29,508 bases of DNA from an uncultured Muribaculaceae bacterium (lineage in GTDB: Bacteria > Bacteroidota > Bacteroidia > Bacteroidales > Muribaculaceae), in assembly GCA_910586595.1 (NCBI GenBank), contig CAJUJB010000032.1, positions 1 through 29,508 on the forward strand. The letters run 5' to 3'. The notes beneath the pieces are model-generated. The model did not search any database. It had not been told where the DNA came from and worked only from the letters and a program-made list of their open reading frames with translations. A program made the position numbers and the translations under genes. Below, piece by piece: positions 8,663 to 16,410 of the stretch. Each line of letters begins with the position of its first letter. The first letter of the stretch is position 1.

Positions 8663-9739
8663 ATGAAAAACTTGATATATATGATGGCCGGTGTGGCTAT
8701 GGCCGCCGCAGTCAGCAGCTGCGTCGACACCGAGAAGCCCGTATACACCGAGCCGACCACTTTCACCGTCAACCGTCCGCCGCTCCAGGACCAGTATCTG
8801 GCAACCACCGGTGACATCGACGACAAGACCACCTTCAACCTCACCTGCTCAGGCCAGCCCGACTACGGCTTCGCCGCTCAGGCTAACTACAACGCCCAGG
8901 TGAGCCTCACCGGCGAATTCAAAGACGAGGTACGCGACGAGAACGACAACGTGGTGACTCCCGCCACCTACTCTACCCTCTCCAACCAGGATCAGACCAG
9001 CTCGTCGATGAGCCTCCGCACATACGACCTCGCCGTTGCCATGTGCTCGCTCCTCGGCATCGAGGATGAAGACTCATGGAAAGACTACCTCGCAGCCGGT
9101 GGCGCAACCACAGGCATCACCGTCTATTTCCGCGGTACCTGCGAGATTCCCGGCGTTCCTTCGAGCTTCATAGCTTCGTCGAACACCGTCACCTACACCG
9201 ATGTAACCCTGAGCTACGCAGTGCCCACCGCCGGCATCATCTACATCTGCGGTGACGTGAACGGCTTCACCGAGCCGAGCGCAGCCAATGCCGAGTTCTA
9301 TCGCGACTACCAGCTCGTAGAGCCCGAAATCGGCAGCAAGATCTACGCCGGTGTATTCACCATGCCTGATACCGAAAGCGTGCATCCGGGTGCCGAAGGT
9401 GTCGACTACACCACCCAGTTCCGCTTCTTCACCGAGCTCTCCGGCTGGGGTGACGGCAGCAAGATGATTGGTTCCAATGAAGCAGACTTCTATGTTGAAG
9501 ATGTTACCAACAGCTTCACCGATGGCTCTGCCAACGGATCGATGTTCACCGGTAACGCTACCTATGGCAAGGGCAACTGGGGTATCCTCCTCGAAGAGCC
9601 TGCAGTGATGACCATCGCCGTGAGCATCGTCGACAAGAACAAACCCAAAGTATGGTTCCGCTTCGGCAACTGGAACGTGACCGTAGGCAAAGACGCCTCC
9701 GGCATCAACGAACCCGTATTCTCCGAACCCGCCGAGTAA
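8663..9739 (+). CDS. SusE-like outer membrane glycan-binding lipoprotein
   Basis: 358 aa from ATG 8663; an in-frame ATG at 8651 would add MEIK, whose acidic residue is atypical in a lipoprotein n-region. The lipobox VSSC gives lipidated Cys20. Residues about 40-190 resemble the SusE N-terminal Ig-like domain (beta strands and a DLAVAMCSLLGIED helix). Residues about 195-340 resemble a SusE/F carbohydrate-binding Ig-like module: IIYICGDVNGF, FRFFTELSGWGDGSKMIGSNEADFY, then NWGILLEEPAVMTIAVSIV and KVWFRFGNWNV. By analogy it binds alpha-glucan at the cell surface and has no catalytic site. It follows the SusD-like gene closely and precedes the SusF-like gene across an intercistronic hairpin. Family is clear; substrate is inferred. 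Confidence 0.86.
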   Translation: MKNLIYMMAGVAMAAAVSSCVDTEKPVYTEPTTFTVNRPPLQDQYLATTGDIDDKTTFNLTCSGQPDYGFAAQANYNAQVSLTGEFKDEVRDENDNVVTPATYSTLSNQDQTSSSMSLRTYDLAVAMCSLLGIEDEDSWKDYLAAGGATTGITVYFRGTCEIPGVPSSFIASSNTVTYTDVTLSYAVPTAGIIYICGDVNGFTEPSAANAEFYRDYQLVEPEIGSKIYAGVFTMPDTESVHPGAEGVDYTTQFRFFTELSGWGDGSKMIGSNEADFYVEDVTNSFTDGSANGSMFTGNATYGKGNWGILLEEPAVMTIAVSIVDKNKPKVWFRFGNWNVTVGKDASGINEPVFSEPAE

Positions 9740-9754
9740 TATCCACCTACCCTC

Positions 9755-9780
9755 TCCGGGGCTGCCACAGCGGCCCCGGG
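9755..9780 (+). promoter_or_regulatory. Intercistronic GC-rich hairpin between SusE-like and SusF-like genes
   Basis: CCGGGGC (9756-9762) pairs with GCCCCGG (9773-9779), extended by T-G and G-C pairs towards a six-base loop. It has no T-run, so it is not a classical terminator; it could tune mRNA stability or partially attenuate distal expression. Confidence 0.5.
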
Positions 9781-9820
9781 AGGACAATAAACAACCACCA
9801 GAAATTTCCCTATACTCAAT

Positions 9821-11281
9821 ATGAAGAAATTTGCATTGCTCCTCGGAATTGGACTGACGATGGGTCTTACCGCATGCGACGACATGCTGCCCAATCCTCA
9901 GCCTACGGTCAATCCGGAGCTCGAGCTCTTCTCGAAAGATGACCTCGTACTGAGCCAGAACAGCCTCGGCGAGACCACACCCATCAACCTTCAGACCCTC
10001 GCCGACCAGGGCGAGATGGCAGCCATCGCGGAAATCACCACTCTCCAGAATTTCCCCGCCACCTGCGAGCTCTCCTTCAAGGTAGAGCTCTCGACCAGCG
10101 ACGACTTTGCCAAGAGCGTGACCATCGACGCAACCCAGGCCGACAATATGGTAGTGACCCCGGCCTCTACCATCAACACCGCCATCTACGACACCTTCAC
10201 CCACGATCCTTCCGAGATCACCCTCTACTCACGCATCTCGGCATATGCAAGCGAAGGCACCTCAGTGATGCGTCTCGGCGGCGCCGACTATCTCTACGGC
10301 GAGTATACCTACAAGTTCCTCCCCTTCACTCCTGCCAAGCAGCTCGACTCGTCGTACTTCCTCAAGTACCGCACCTCGGCAACCGGCGCATGGGCATACA
10401 TGCAGATGGACAAGGCAGCTCCCTCCGAGAGCGTATACGACAACCCCACCTTCACCGTTCAGGTTGATGTTGAGGATGCCGGATTCGAGTGGATGGTAGT
10501 AAGCGCCACCAGCCACAATGCAGGCACCGATGCCGACGTATTCGGTGTAGCTGCCGGCACCGAAGCCGACACTGCCGCTGGCGATCTCGTGGAAGGCGAA
10601 GCCGCAACTCCTGCAGCCATCGACAAAGCCAACCCCTATGTGATCACCGTCGACGTGCTCAACAACACCTACAAGGTAAATCTGGCATTCGAATATCTCT
10701 ACGTTCCAGGCTCAGCCACCGGCGAGGGCTACTCACGCGCGATGAAGCTCTTCACCAAAGACTTCGTAACCTACGAAGGCTCGATGCGCCTCTATGTAGA
10801 CTGGTACCTCTCTGCCCAGGCTTCCGACCAAGGTGCTGTATTCATGGTTGACGGCGACGAAAAAGTGACCGAGACAGGTGTTGTATCGGGTGCCCTTACC
10901 CAGCTCGCCAACGCTGAAGGCACCAAGATGACTGCCGGCAACGGACTTTACTACATCAAGGCCAACCTCGGCACTATGACCTTCTCGGCTACCCCCGTCA
11001 ACTCAATCGCCATCATCGGCGCATTCAACGACTGGAATACCGAGACTGCCCTCGACCTCACCACCAACGCCCGCTTCACCACATGGACACTCAAAGACGC
11101 GAAGCTCACCGCCGGTGAATTCAAATTCTGTGTAGACCATGCATGGGATCTCAGCTACGGTGGCTCGGAGGATAACCTCGAGCAGAACGGCGGTAACCTC
11201 ACTCTTGCTGAAGACGGTACATACGACATCACCATCGACTTCACAAAGCAGCCCAACACTGTAAAGATTGTAAAAAAATAA
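9821..11281 (+). CDS. SusF/SusE-like outer membrane glycan-binding lipoprotein
   Basis: 486 aa. Lipobox LTAC, lipidated Cys19 followed at once by two aspartates (CDDML), fitting the acidic export signal of surface lipoproteins in Bacteroidetes. Three beta-sandwich regions can be seen: a SusE-like N-domain (about 30-160), a middle module (about 165-285: YFLKYRTSATGAWAYMQMDKA...) and a C-terminal SusF/CBM-like module (about 390-486) opening SIAIIGAFNDWN and ending TYDITIDFTKQPNTVKIVKK. The W-N pair after G-x-F-N resembles the sugar-platform region of glycogen/starch-binding folds. It is the last gene of the SusCDEF-like operon and is followed by a strong terminator. Its role should be glycan capture on the surface; no enzyme motif is present. 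Confidence 0.86.
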   Translation: MKKFALLLGIGLTMGLTACDDMLPNPQPTVNPELELFSKDDLVLSQNSLGETTPINLQTLADQGEMAAIAEITTLQNFPATCELSFKVELSTSDDFAKSVTIDATQADNMVVTPASTINTAIYDTFTHDPSEITLYSRISAYASEGTSVMRLGGADYLYGEYTYKFLPFTPAKQLDSSYFLKYRTSATGAWAYMQMDKAAPSESVYDNPTFTVQVDVEDAGFEWMVVSATSHNAGTDADVFGVAAGTEADTAAGDLVEGEAATPAAIDKANPYVITVDVLNNTYKVNLAFEYLYVPGSATGEGYSRAMKLFTKDFVTYEGSMRLYVDWYLSAQASDQGAVFMVDGDEKVTETGVVSGALTQLANAEGTKMTAGNGLYYIKANLGTMTFSATPVNSIAIIGAFNDWNTETALDLTTNARFTTWTLKDAKLTAGEFKFCVDHAWDLSYGGSEDNLEQNGGNLTLAEDGTYDITIDFTKQPNTVKIVKK

Positions 11282-11300
11282 GCGATCCACACCACTGATC

Positions 11301-11338
11301 ATCGCGCCGACCCACACCGGGCCGGCGCGATTTTTTTT
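11301..11338 (+). terminator. Intrinsic terminator of the SusCDEF-like operon
   Basis: ATCGCGCCG (11301-11309) pairs with CGGCGCGAT (11323-11331) and is followed directly by eight T residues, a textbook rho-independent terminator 20 nt after the stop. Confidence 0.92.
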
Positions 11339-11362
11339 ATAACTCTTTTTTCCTAAAAGCTA

Positions 11363-11392
11363 TTGCTCATTAAAAAAATATTGCTAATTTTG
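11363..11392 (+). promoter_or_regulatory. Bacteroidetes-type promoter of the 286-aa gene
   Basis: TTG at 11363-11365, a 19-nt spacer and a perfect TAATTTTG at 11385-11392. It implies a leader of about 90 nt and shows that the module proteins are transcribed separately from the SusCDEF-like operon. Confidence 0.78.
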
Positions 11393-11487
11393 CATCGTTA
11401 AGGTCATCGAATGCAGGCCTGTACAATTATCTCGAAAGATTATATCAATACTTTTTATAAATATCTGTTAACTTAACGAATCGAAGC

Positions 11488-12348
11488 ATGAAAAAACTCT
11501 ACGCTTTCGCCGCTGCAGCTCTCGCAGCCTTCTCTATGAACGCACAGGTTTACCTCTGTGGCAACTGGGATAACGACCTCGGCTGGGATCCCGCAAACCC
11601 TAAAGAACTTACCAAGAATGACGACGGCAACTGGGAAATCACCCTCCACATGCAGTCATTCAAAATCTCGACCGCCAAAGGCGACTGGGATACCTTCAAC
11701 GCCGGCGCACTCAGCACCAACGAAGGCACCATCACTGAAGAAATGGTAGGCAAACCTCAGGATCTCGAAGCCTGGGGCGAAAACACCAACCTTCCCTGGG
11801 AAGGCGACTGGACAATCACCGTATCTGCCGACTACAAGACCCTCACCTGCACCACTACCACCGAGAAGCCCGTCGGTTTCCCCGAAGTATACGTAGTAGG
11901 TGCCATGACCGACAACTGGGCATTCCTCCCCGACTGGATGATGAGCACTGAAGACGGCATTACCTACACCTTCACCTGCTCTGGCGCCACCATCGTTCCC
12001 AAAGAAAACGAATTCAAAATCTCTACCTCCAACTGGACCGGTATCAACTACTCAACCGAAGGCGAGGCTATCGCTGACGGCGACGTGAACTACGGCAAAT
12101 ACAACGCCGGTGGCAACATGTACTTCGTAGAAGACTTCGAAGGCGAGATCAAACTCGTGCTCGTAAACGGCCAGATGAAAGAAGCTGAGATCTACTTCAC
12201 TCCAAACGCTGGCGTTGACGCTGTTGCAGTTGAAAACAACGCCGCAGTAGAATACTTCAACCTCCAGGGCGTACGCGTAGCCAACCCCGAAAACGGTCTT
12301 TACATCCGTCGTCAGGGCGCAACCGTAAGCAAAGTCCTCGTGAAATAA
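11488..12348 (+). CDS. Secreted SusE/F-like module protein, single A+B unit with C-terminal sorting motif
   Basis: 286 aa. Signal peptide 1-20 (cut after MNAQ), no lipobox. Module A (about 21-128) opens VYLCGNW and contains FKISTAKGDWDTFNAGALS and AWGENTNLPWEGDWTI; module B (about 132-239) opens EVYVVGAMTDNW and contains STEDGITYTFTCSGATIVP, EFKISTSNWTGINY and EGEIKLVLVNGQ. Both look like Ig-fold carbohydrate-binding modules related to SusE/SusF. Residues 253-286 form a short C-terminal motif (VEYFNLQG, VANP, GLYIRRQG, KVLVK) like the end of a T9SS type A sorting domain. No catalytic residues are seen, so a secreted or surface-attached glycan-binding role is inferred. It has its own promoter and terminator, directly after the SusCDEF-like operon, and is a one-unit paralogue of the next gene. 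The 5' coding sequence of the two genes is nearly identical. Confidence 0.85.
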   Translation: MKKLYAFAAAALAAFSMNAQVYLCGNWDNDLGWDPANPKELTKNDDGNWEITLHMQSFKISTAKGDWDTFNAGALSTNEGTITEEMVGKPQDLEAWGENTNLPWEGDWTITVSADYKTLTCTTTTEKPVGFPEVYVVGAMTDNWAFLPDWMMSTEDGITYTFTCSGATIVPKENEFKISTSNWTGINYSTEGEAIADGDVNYGKYNAGGNMYFVEDFEGEIKLVLVNGQMKEAEIYFTPNAGVDAVAVENNAAVEYFNLQGVRVANPENGLYIRRQGATVSKVLVK

Positions 12349-12387
12349 AGTATTTCTCTCCAACTCGACATAAACACATTTTCTTTA

Positions 12388-12424
12388 GGCAGGAGACGCC
12401 GCGCGGCGTCTCCTGCTATTTTTA
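12388..12424 (+). terminator. Strong terminator with 28-bp perfect palindrome
   Basis: GCAGGAGACGCCGC (12389-12402) is followed immediately by its reverse complement (12403-12416) and then TATTTTTATA. The stem is perfect over 14 bp (tip opens to a GCGC loop) and separates the two paralogous module genes. Confidence 0.9.
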
Positions 12425-12491
12425 TACCTATAAAATGGACGCCGCGCATCAAAAAAACGGTAAAAAATATGCTGGTTATCAATATTTTTAT

Positions 12492-12499
12492 TACCTTTG
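12492..12499 (+). promoter_or_regulatory. Candidate -7 element of the 963-aa gene
   Basis: TACCTTTG fits TAnnTTTG exactly, 85 nt upstream of the ATG at 12585; the -33 region is weak. Its position after a terminator and inside an apparent in-frame extension (from ATG 12435) supports the downstream start. Confidence 0.6.
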
Positions 12500-12584
12500 C
12501 CACAACAAGCCCCACACAGGCCCATACCATGAACTAACAGAGATTTTCTCACTTACTTATATACTCACTATTATCAATCTACCA

Positions 12585-15476
12585 ATGAAAAAACTCTACG
12601 CTTTCGCGGCGGCCGCCCTCGCAACCGTCTCGATGAATGCACAGGTTTACCTCTGCGGCAACTGGAACTCCGACCTCGGATGGCTTCCGGAATCTCCCAA
12701 AGAATTTGTTGAGAACGAGCAAGGTGACTGGCAACTGACCGTACATCTTCAGGAATTCAAGCTCTCAACCGCCAAAGGCAGCTGGGATGTATTCAATGCC
12801 AAGGCCATGAGTGTCAATAAAGGCGCTGTAACCGCAGATATGATCGGCACTCCGCAGCCTCTTATGGCATGGGGCGAGAACGCCACCCTGCCCTGGGAAG
12901 GCGACTGGACATTTGTTGTATCAGCCGACTACTCGACCCTCACCTGCACCACTACAACCCCGGCTCCGACCGACTACACCAAAGCCTACATTCTCGGAGG
13001 CATGAACGGCTGGAGCGCCAATGCCAAATGGCTTATGAGCACCACCGATGGTGTGACATATACCTTCACCTGCGAAGGTGCCACCGCAATCCCCGCAAAT
13101 ACTGAATTTAAGATCGGCGCTTCAAACTGGAGCGGCATCAACTATACCACCGGTGGCACCGTCACACCTGATGGCACCAAGAAGGTCGTTCCTTACAACT
13201 CTGGAGCCAACATGAAGGTGACAAGCCCCTTCGAAGGCGAGATTAAACTCGTGCTCGTAAACGGCCAGAATAAATCTGCAGAGCTTTACTTCACTCCCGC
13301 AGGTGAAGAGCCCGAGCCTCCCACACCTCCCGTAACCGAGAAACACCTCTACATCACCGGCACCTTCGACGGATGGAACCCCACTTCACCCAAGGAATTC
13401 TCTACTGATGAGATGGGCAACTTCACCGTGACCGTAAACAGCCAGACATTCAAGATGTCGACCGCCAAAGGCGACTGGGATAGCTTCAACTCGGGTGCGC
13501 TGAGCGTAGAAGGCGCCAATGTCACCGCCGACATGGTGGGCATCGCGCAGCCGCTGGTTGCCTGGGGTGAAAACACCAACATGCCCTGGGATGGCGTTTG
13601 GACTATCAACGTAGCCGCTGACCTCAGCACAGCCACCTTCACCACCACGACTCCCGCTCCGACCGGATACACCGAAGCATACCTCCTCGGCGAAATGAAC
13701 GGCTGGACTGCCTCGGAGAACTGGAAAATGAGCACCGAAGACGGCGTGACATATACCTTCACCTGCGAAGGCGCCACCGCGATACCCGCGAGCAAGAACT
13801 TCAAGGTAGGCTCGACCAACTGGGCTGGCATCAACTACTCGATCGGCGGCGAAGCCACAGCCGACGGCGAAGCATACGAGGCACTCTACAACATCGACAA
13901 CGGCACCTTCTTCAGCACTGACTTCGAAGGCACCGTGACCCTCGTGCTCGTAAACGGCCAGAACGCCAACGCAACCCTCGCCTTCACACCCAAGGCAGCT
14001 CCCGTGCCCGGACCCGAAGCACTCTACATCACCGGCAATTTCGACGGATGGAATCCTGAGGAACCGACAGAATTCAGCCGTGACGAGAACGGAAACTTTA
14101 CCGTCACAATCAATGACCAGATGGTGAAAATATCGCCACTGAAAGGTGACTGGGATACATTTAACGAAGGCAGCATAAGCGTATACTCAAGCGTTGTCAC
14201 TTCTGAGCAAGTTGGCCTGGCACTCCCTCTCTACCCCTCAGTAAACAACACCAATCTCCCGTGGGAAGGTGAATGGACTATAACCATCGCAGCCGACCTC
14301 TCGACCGTGGTATTCACCACCACAACTCCCGAGCCTACCGGCATCACCGATGCTTACGTTGTAGGCGATATGACTGACACCTGGCAGTTCCTCCCTGAGT
14401 GGAAGATGAGCACTGAAGATGGCGTTACCTACACATTCGTATGCGAAGGCGAGACCATCATCCCCGCAGGCGCAGAATTCAAGCTGGCAGCCGATACATG
14501 GAATGGCATCAACTATGCAGGCGAAGTCGCTGCCGATGGCACACCTTACACCGTTGAATTCAACAGCACAGTCAACATAAGCCTGCCCGAAGACTTCGAA
14601 GGCACCATCACTCTTGTGCTTGTAAATGGAAAGAACCTGCCCGCTGAGCTGACCCTCACACCTAAAGCCGAACCCGTTCCCGGCCCTGAGGCTCTCTATA
14701 TCACCGGTGGATTCGACGGCTGGAACGCCGCATCTCCTACCGAATTTGGCCGCGATGAAAAAGGCAACTTCACAATCACCATCAACGACCAGGCCTTCAA
14801 GATGTCGACCTCCAAGGGCGACTGGGATGCCTTCAACGCCGGCGCCATCAGCGTAGAAGGCGCGTTTGTAACCGCCGACATGGTTGGCGAGGCTCTTCCC
14901 CTCATCGCATGGGGCGAAAACACCACAATGCCCTGGGAAGGCGAATGGACCATCACTGTATCTGCCGACTGCTCGACAGCTACATTCACCACCACAACGC
15001 CCGCCCCGACCGATTATACCGCAGTATATGTAGTCGGCGGCATGACCAACTGGACATTCGTTGACTCTTGGAAGATGGAAACTGAAGACGGCGTGACATA
15101 CACCTTCACCTGCGACAGCTCGAACACCATCGCAGCCAATACTGAATTCAAGCTCGCAGCTTCGAACTGGAACGGCATCAACTACGGTGGCCCGGCAGTT
15201 GCCGATGGAGAGGCTAATCTCGTACAGTTCGGTGGCGACAACATCAAGCTTGACGAGACATTCGAAGGCACAATCAAGCTCGTGCTTATCAACGGCCAGA
15301 ACAAAGACGCTGAGCTCTATCTCATCCCGACCCTCCAGACCGGCGTAGAAGGCGTAGAGGCAGCCTCGGCTGACGTTGAATACTTCAACCTCCAGGGCAT
15401 GCCTGTTGCCAATCCTACCACGGGAATCTATATCCGGCGTCAGGGCAACACCGTGACCAAGGTAACTGTAAAATAA
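12585..15476 (+). CDS. Secreted multi-module glycan-binding-like protein: four tandem A+B units with C-terminal sorting motif
   Basis: 963 aa. Signal peptide 1-20 almost identical to that of the upstream 286-aa protein; residues 929-963 carry the same C-terminal motif (VEYFNLQG, VANP, GIYIRRQG). Between them are four tandem units starting at residues 21, 253, 478 and 702, each an A module (LYITGxFDGWN, FKMSTxKGDWDxFN, AWGENTxxPWxGxW) and a B module (YVVGxMxxW, MSTEDGVTYTFTCEG, EFKxxxxNWxGINY, FEGTIxLVLVNGQN). Units 1-2 are joined by a proline-rich EEPEPPTPPVTE linker and units 2-3 and 3-4 by AxPVPGP. In unit 3 the A module has lost the AWGEN tryptophan (about residues 551-555, SVNN instead). 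No catalytic motif. By SusE/F likeness it probably binds a glycan multivalently outside the cell; this is inference. The in-frame ATG at 12435 was rejected: it precedes the -7 element and the signal peptide. Confidence 0.86.
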   Translation: MKKLYAFAAAALATVSMNAQVYLCGNWNSDLGWLPESPKEFVENEQGDWQLTVHLQEFKLSTAKGSWDVFNAKAMSVNKGAVTADMIGTPQPLMAWGENATLPWEGDWTFVVSADYSTLTCTTTTPAPTDYTKAYILGGMNGWSANAKWLMSTTDGVTYTFTCEGATAIPANTEFKIGASNWSGINYTTGGTVTPDGTKKVVPYNSGANMKVTSPFEGEIKLVLVNGQNKSAELYFTPAGEEPEPPTPPVTEKHLYITGTFDGWNPTSPKEFSTDEMGNFTVTVNSQTFKMSTAKGDWDSFNSGALSVEGANVTADMVGIAQPLVAWGENTNMPWDGVWTINVAADLSTATFTTTTPAPTGYTEAYLLGEMNGWTASENWKMSTEDGVTYTFTCEGATAIPASKNFKVGSTNWAGINYSIGGEATADGEAYEALYNIDNGTFFSTDFEGTVTLVLVNGQNANATLAFTPKAAPVPGPEALYITGNFDGWNPEEPTEFSRDENGNFTVTINDQMVKISPLKGDWDTFNEGSISVYSSVVTSEQVGLALPLYPSVNNTNLPWEGEWTITIAADLSTVVFTTTTPEPTGITDAYVVGDMTDTWQFLPEWKMSTEDGVTYTFVCEGETIIPAGAEFKLAADTWNGINYAGEVAADGTPYTVEFNSTVNISLPEDFEGTITLVLVNGKNLPAELTLTPKAEPVPGPEALYITGGFDGWNAASPTEFGRDEKGNFTITINDQAFKMSTSKGDWDAFNAGAISVEGAFVTADMVGEALPLIAWGENTTMPWEGEWTITVSADCSTATFTTTTPAPTDYTAVYVVGGMTNWTFVDSWKMETEDGVTYTFTCDSSNTIAANTEFKLAASNWNGINYGGPAVADGEANLVQFGGDNIKLDETFEGTIKLVLINGQNKDAELYLIPTLQTGVEGVEAASADVEYFNLQGMPVANPTTGIYIRRQGNTVTKVTVK
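12645..15368 (+). repeat. Four tandem coding repeats of about 670-700 bp
   Basis: Unit 1 12645-13340, unit 2 13341-14015, unit 3 14016-14687, unit 4 14688-15368. A modules of units 2 and 4 are about three quarters identical in protein by eye; unit 3 is the most divergent. Short DNA stretches such as CTCGTGCTCGTAAACGGCCA recur almost unchanged in units 1, 2 and in the 286-aa gene, pointing to duplication of one ancestral A+B unit. Confidence 0.88.
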
Positions 15477-15501
15477 GCTCATTCCCCTCCCCTTTTTATC
15501 G

Positions 15502-15530
15502 GCGCCTCCCACTGCGGAGGCGCTTTTTTT
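15502..15530 (+). terminator. Intrinsic terminator after the 963-aa gene
   Basis: GCGCCTCC (15502-15509) pairs with GGAGGCGC (15516-15523) around a six-base loop, followed by seven T residues. Confidence 0.92.
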
Positions 15531-15570
15531 CATGTACTATAAGGCCGTCCAGAAAGGCCATATCAAAGAG

Positions 15571-15604
15571 AATCGCCCCGGCGCATCAAAGCACCGGGGC
15601 GATT
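15571..15604 (-). terminator. Terminator of the pheT-yebC transcript
   Basis: AATCGCCCCGG (15571-15581) pairs with CCGGGGCGATT (15594-15604), 11 bp. On the minus strand it follows the yebC stop by about 23 nt and leads into TCTCTTT; the T-run is imperfect. With the preceding hairpin it insulates two convergent transcripts. Confidence 0.7.
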
Positions 15605-15627
15605 TATCTTGCAGTTAAGAAAGGCGA

Positions 15628-16368
15628 TTATTCCTCGTCTTCCTCGCGCATGTTGTGGAATACGTTCTGAACGTCTTCGTCGTCTTCGAGCTTCTCGAGG
15701 AGCTTGTTGATACTCTCGCGCTGCTCGGGGGTGACGCTCTTGAGGTCGTTGGGGATACGCTCGAATTCTGAGCTGATGATCTCGAATCCGTTTTCCTCGA
15801 GGTAATTCTGGATCTGTGAGTATGACTCAAAAGCTCCGTAGAGCACAACCTGCTCGTTTCCTTCCTCGTCTTCATCGTGGCCGAGTTCGTCAACGCCGTA
15901 GTCTATAAGTTCAAGCTCGAGATCGTCAAGACCTACACCTTCTTTAGGTTTGATCTTGAATACGCACTTGTGGTCGAAAAGGAATGTGAGCGAGCCTTGT
16001 GTACCGAGGCTGCCTCCGTGCTTGTTGAAATACGAACGGACATTTGCCACAGTACGGGTGTTGTTGTCGGTTGCAGCCTCAACAAAGATTGCGATGCCGA
16101 AGGGGCCGTAGCCTTCGTAAGAAATTTCCTTGTAGTCGCCTGCGTCTTTGTCGGTGGCTTTCTTTATTGCGCGCTCAACGGTGTCTTTAGGCATGTTTGC
16201 AGCCTTTGCATTCTGCATCAGCGCGCGGAGACGTGGGTTGGTATCGGGGTCTGGGCCACCAGCTTTGGCAGCGATGGTGATTTCCTTACCTATGCGCGTG
16301 AATGTACGCGACATATTGCCCCAGCGTTTGAGTTTTCGGGCTTTGCGGTATTCAAATGCTCTTCCCAT
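15628..16368 (-). CDS. yebC: YebC/PmpR family (DUF28) protein
   Basis: 246 aa, the usual family length. The start MGRAFEYRKARKLKRWGNMSRTF corresponds to the conserved MAGHSKWxxIKxRK region; then IGKEITIAAKAGGPDPDTNPRLRALMQNAKAANMPKD and IERAIKK-like VERAIKKATDK (about 67-77), the strongly conserved block YEGYGPFGIAIFVEAATDNNTRT (about 84-106) and FNKHGGSLGTQGSLTFLF (about 113-130). The C-terminus ends in an acidic tail (EDDEDVQNVFHNMREEDEE). Family members were first described as transcription regulators; the mitochondrial homologue TACO1 and later bacterial studies point to a ribosome-associated role that eases difficult translation. It starts 42 nt after the pheT stop with no clear promoter between, so co-transcription with pheT is likely, fitting a translation role. 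Confidence 0.96.
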   Translation of the reverse strand: MGRAFEYRKARKLKRWGNMSRTFTRIGKEITIAAKAGGPDPDTNPRLRALMQNAKAANMPKDTVERAIKKATDKDAGDYKEISYEGYGPFGIAIFVEAATDNNTRTVANVRSYFNKHGGSLGTQGSLTFLFDHKCVFKIKPKEGVGLDDLELELIDYGVDELGHDEDEEGNEQVVLYGAFESYSQIQNYLEENGFEIISSEFERIPNDLKSVTPEQRESINKLLEKLEDDEDVQNVFHNMREEDEE

Positions 16369-16410
16369 GGGTATGCTTTGTGAGGTTTATTTAGTTGGTT
16401 TATTATTATA

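Noticed and set aside
9074..10204. 376-codon open frame on the minus strand across the SusE-like/SusF-like junction
   Set aside because: It covers two clear lipoprotein genes and an intercistronic hairpin; composition is a shadow of their codon bias.
12435..12584. In-frame N-terminal extension of the 963-aa protein
   Set aside because: It lies before the TACCTTTG promoter element and would bury the signal peptide, which begins at 12585 exactly as in the paralogue.
14238..15533. 431-codon open frame on the minus strand opposite the 963-aa gene
   Set aside because: It mirrors the strongly biased codon use (C-ending codons) of the repeat gene, has no family motif or promoter, and overlaps a well-supported gene and its terminator.
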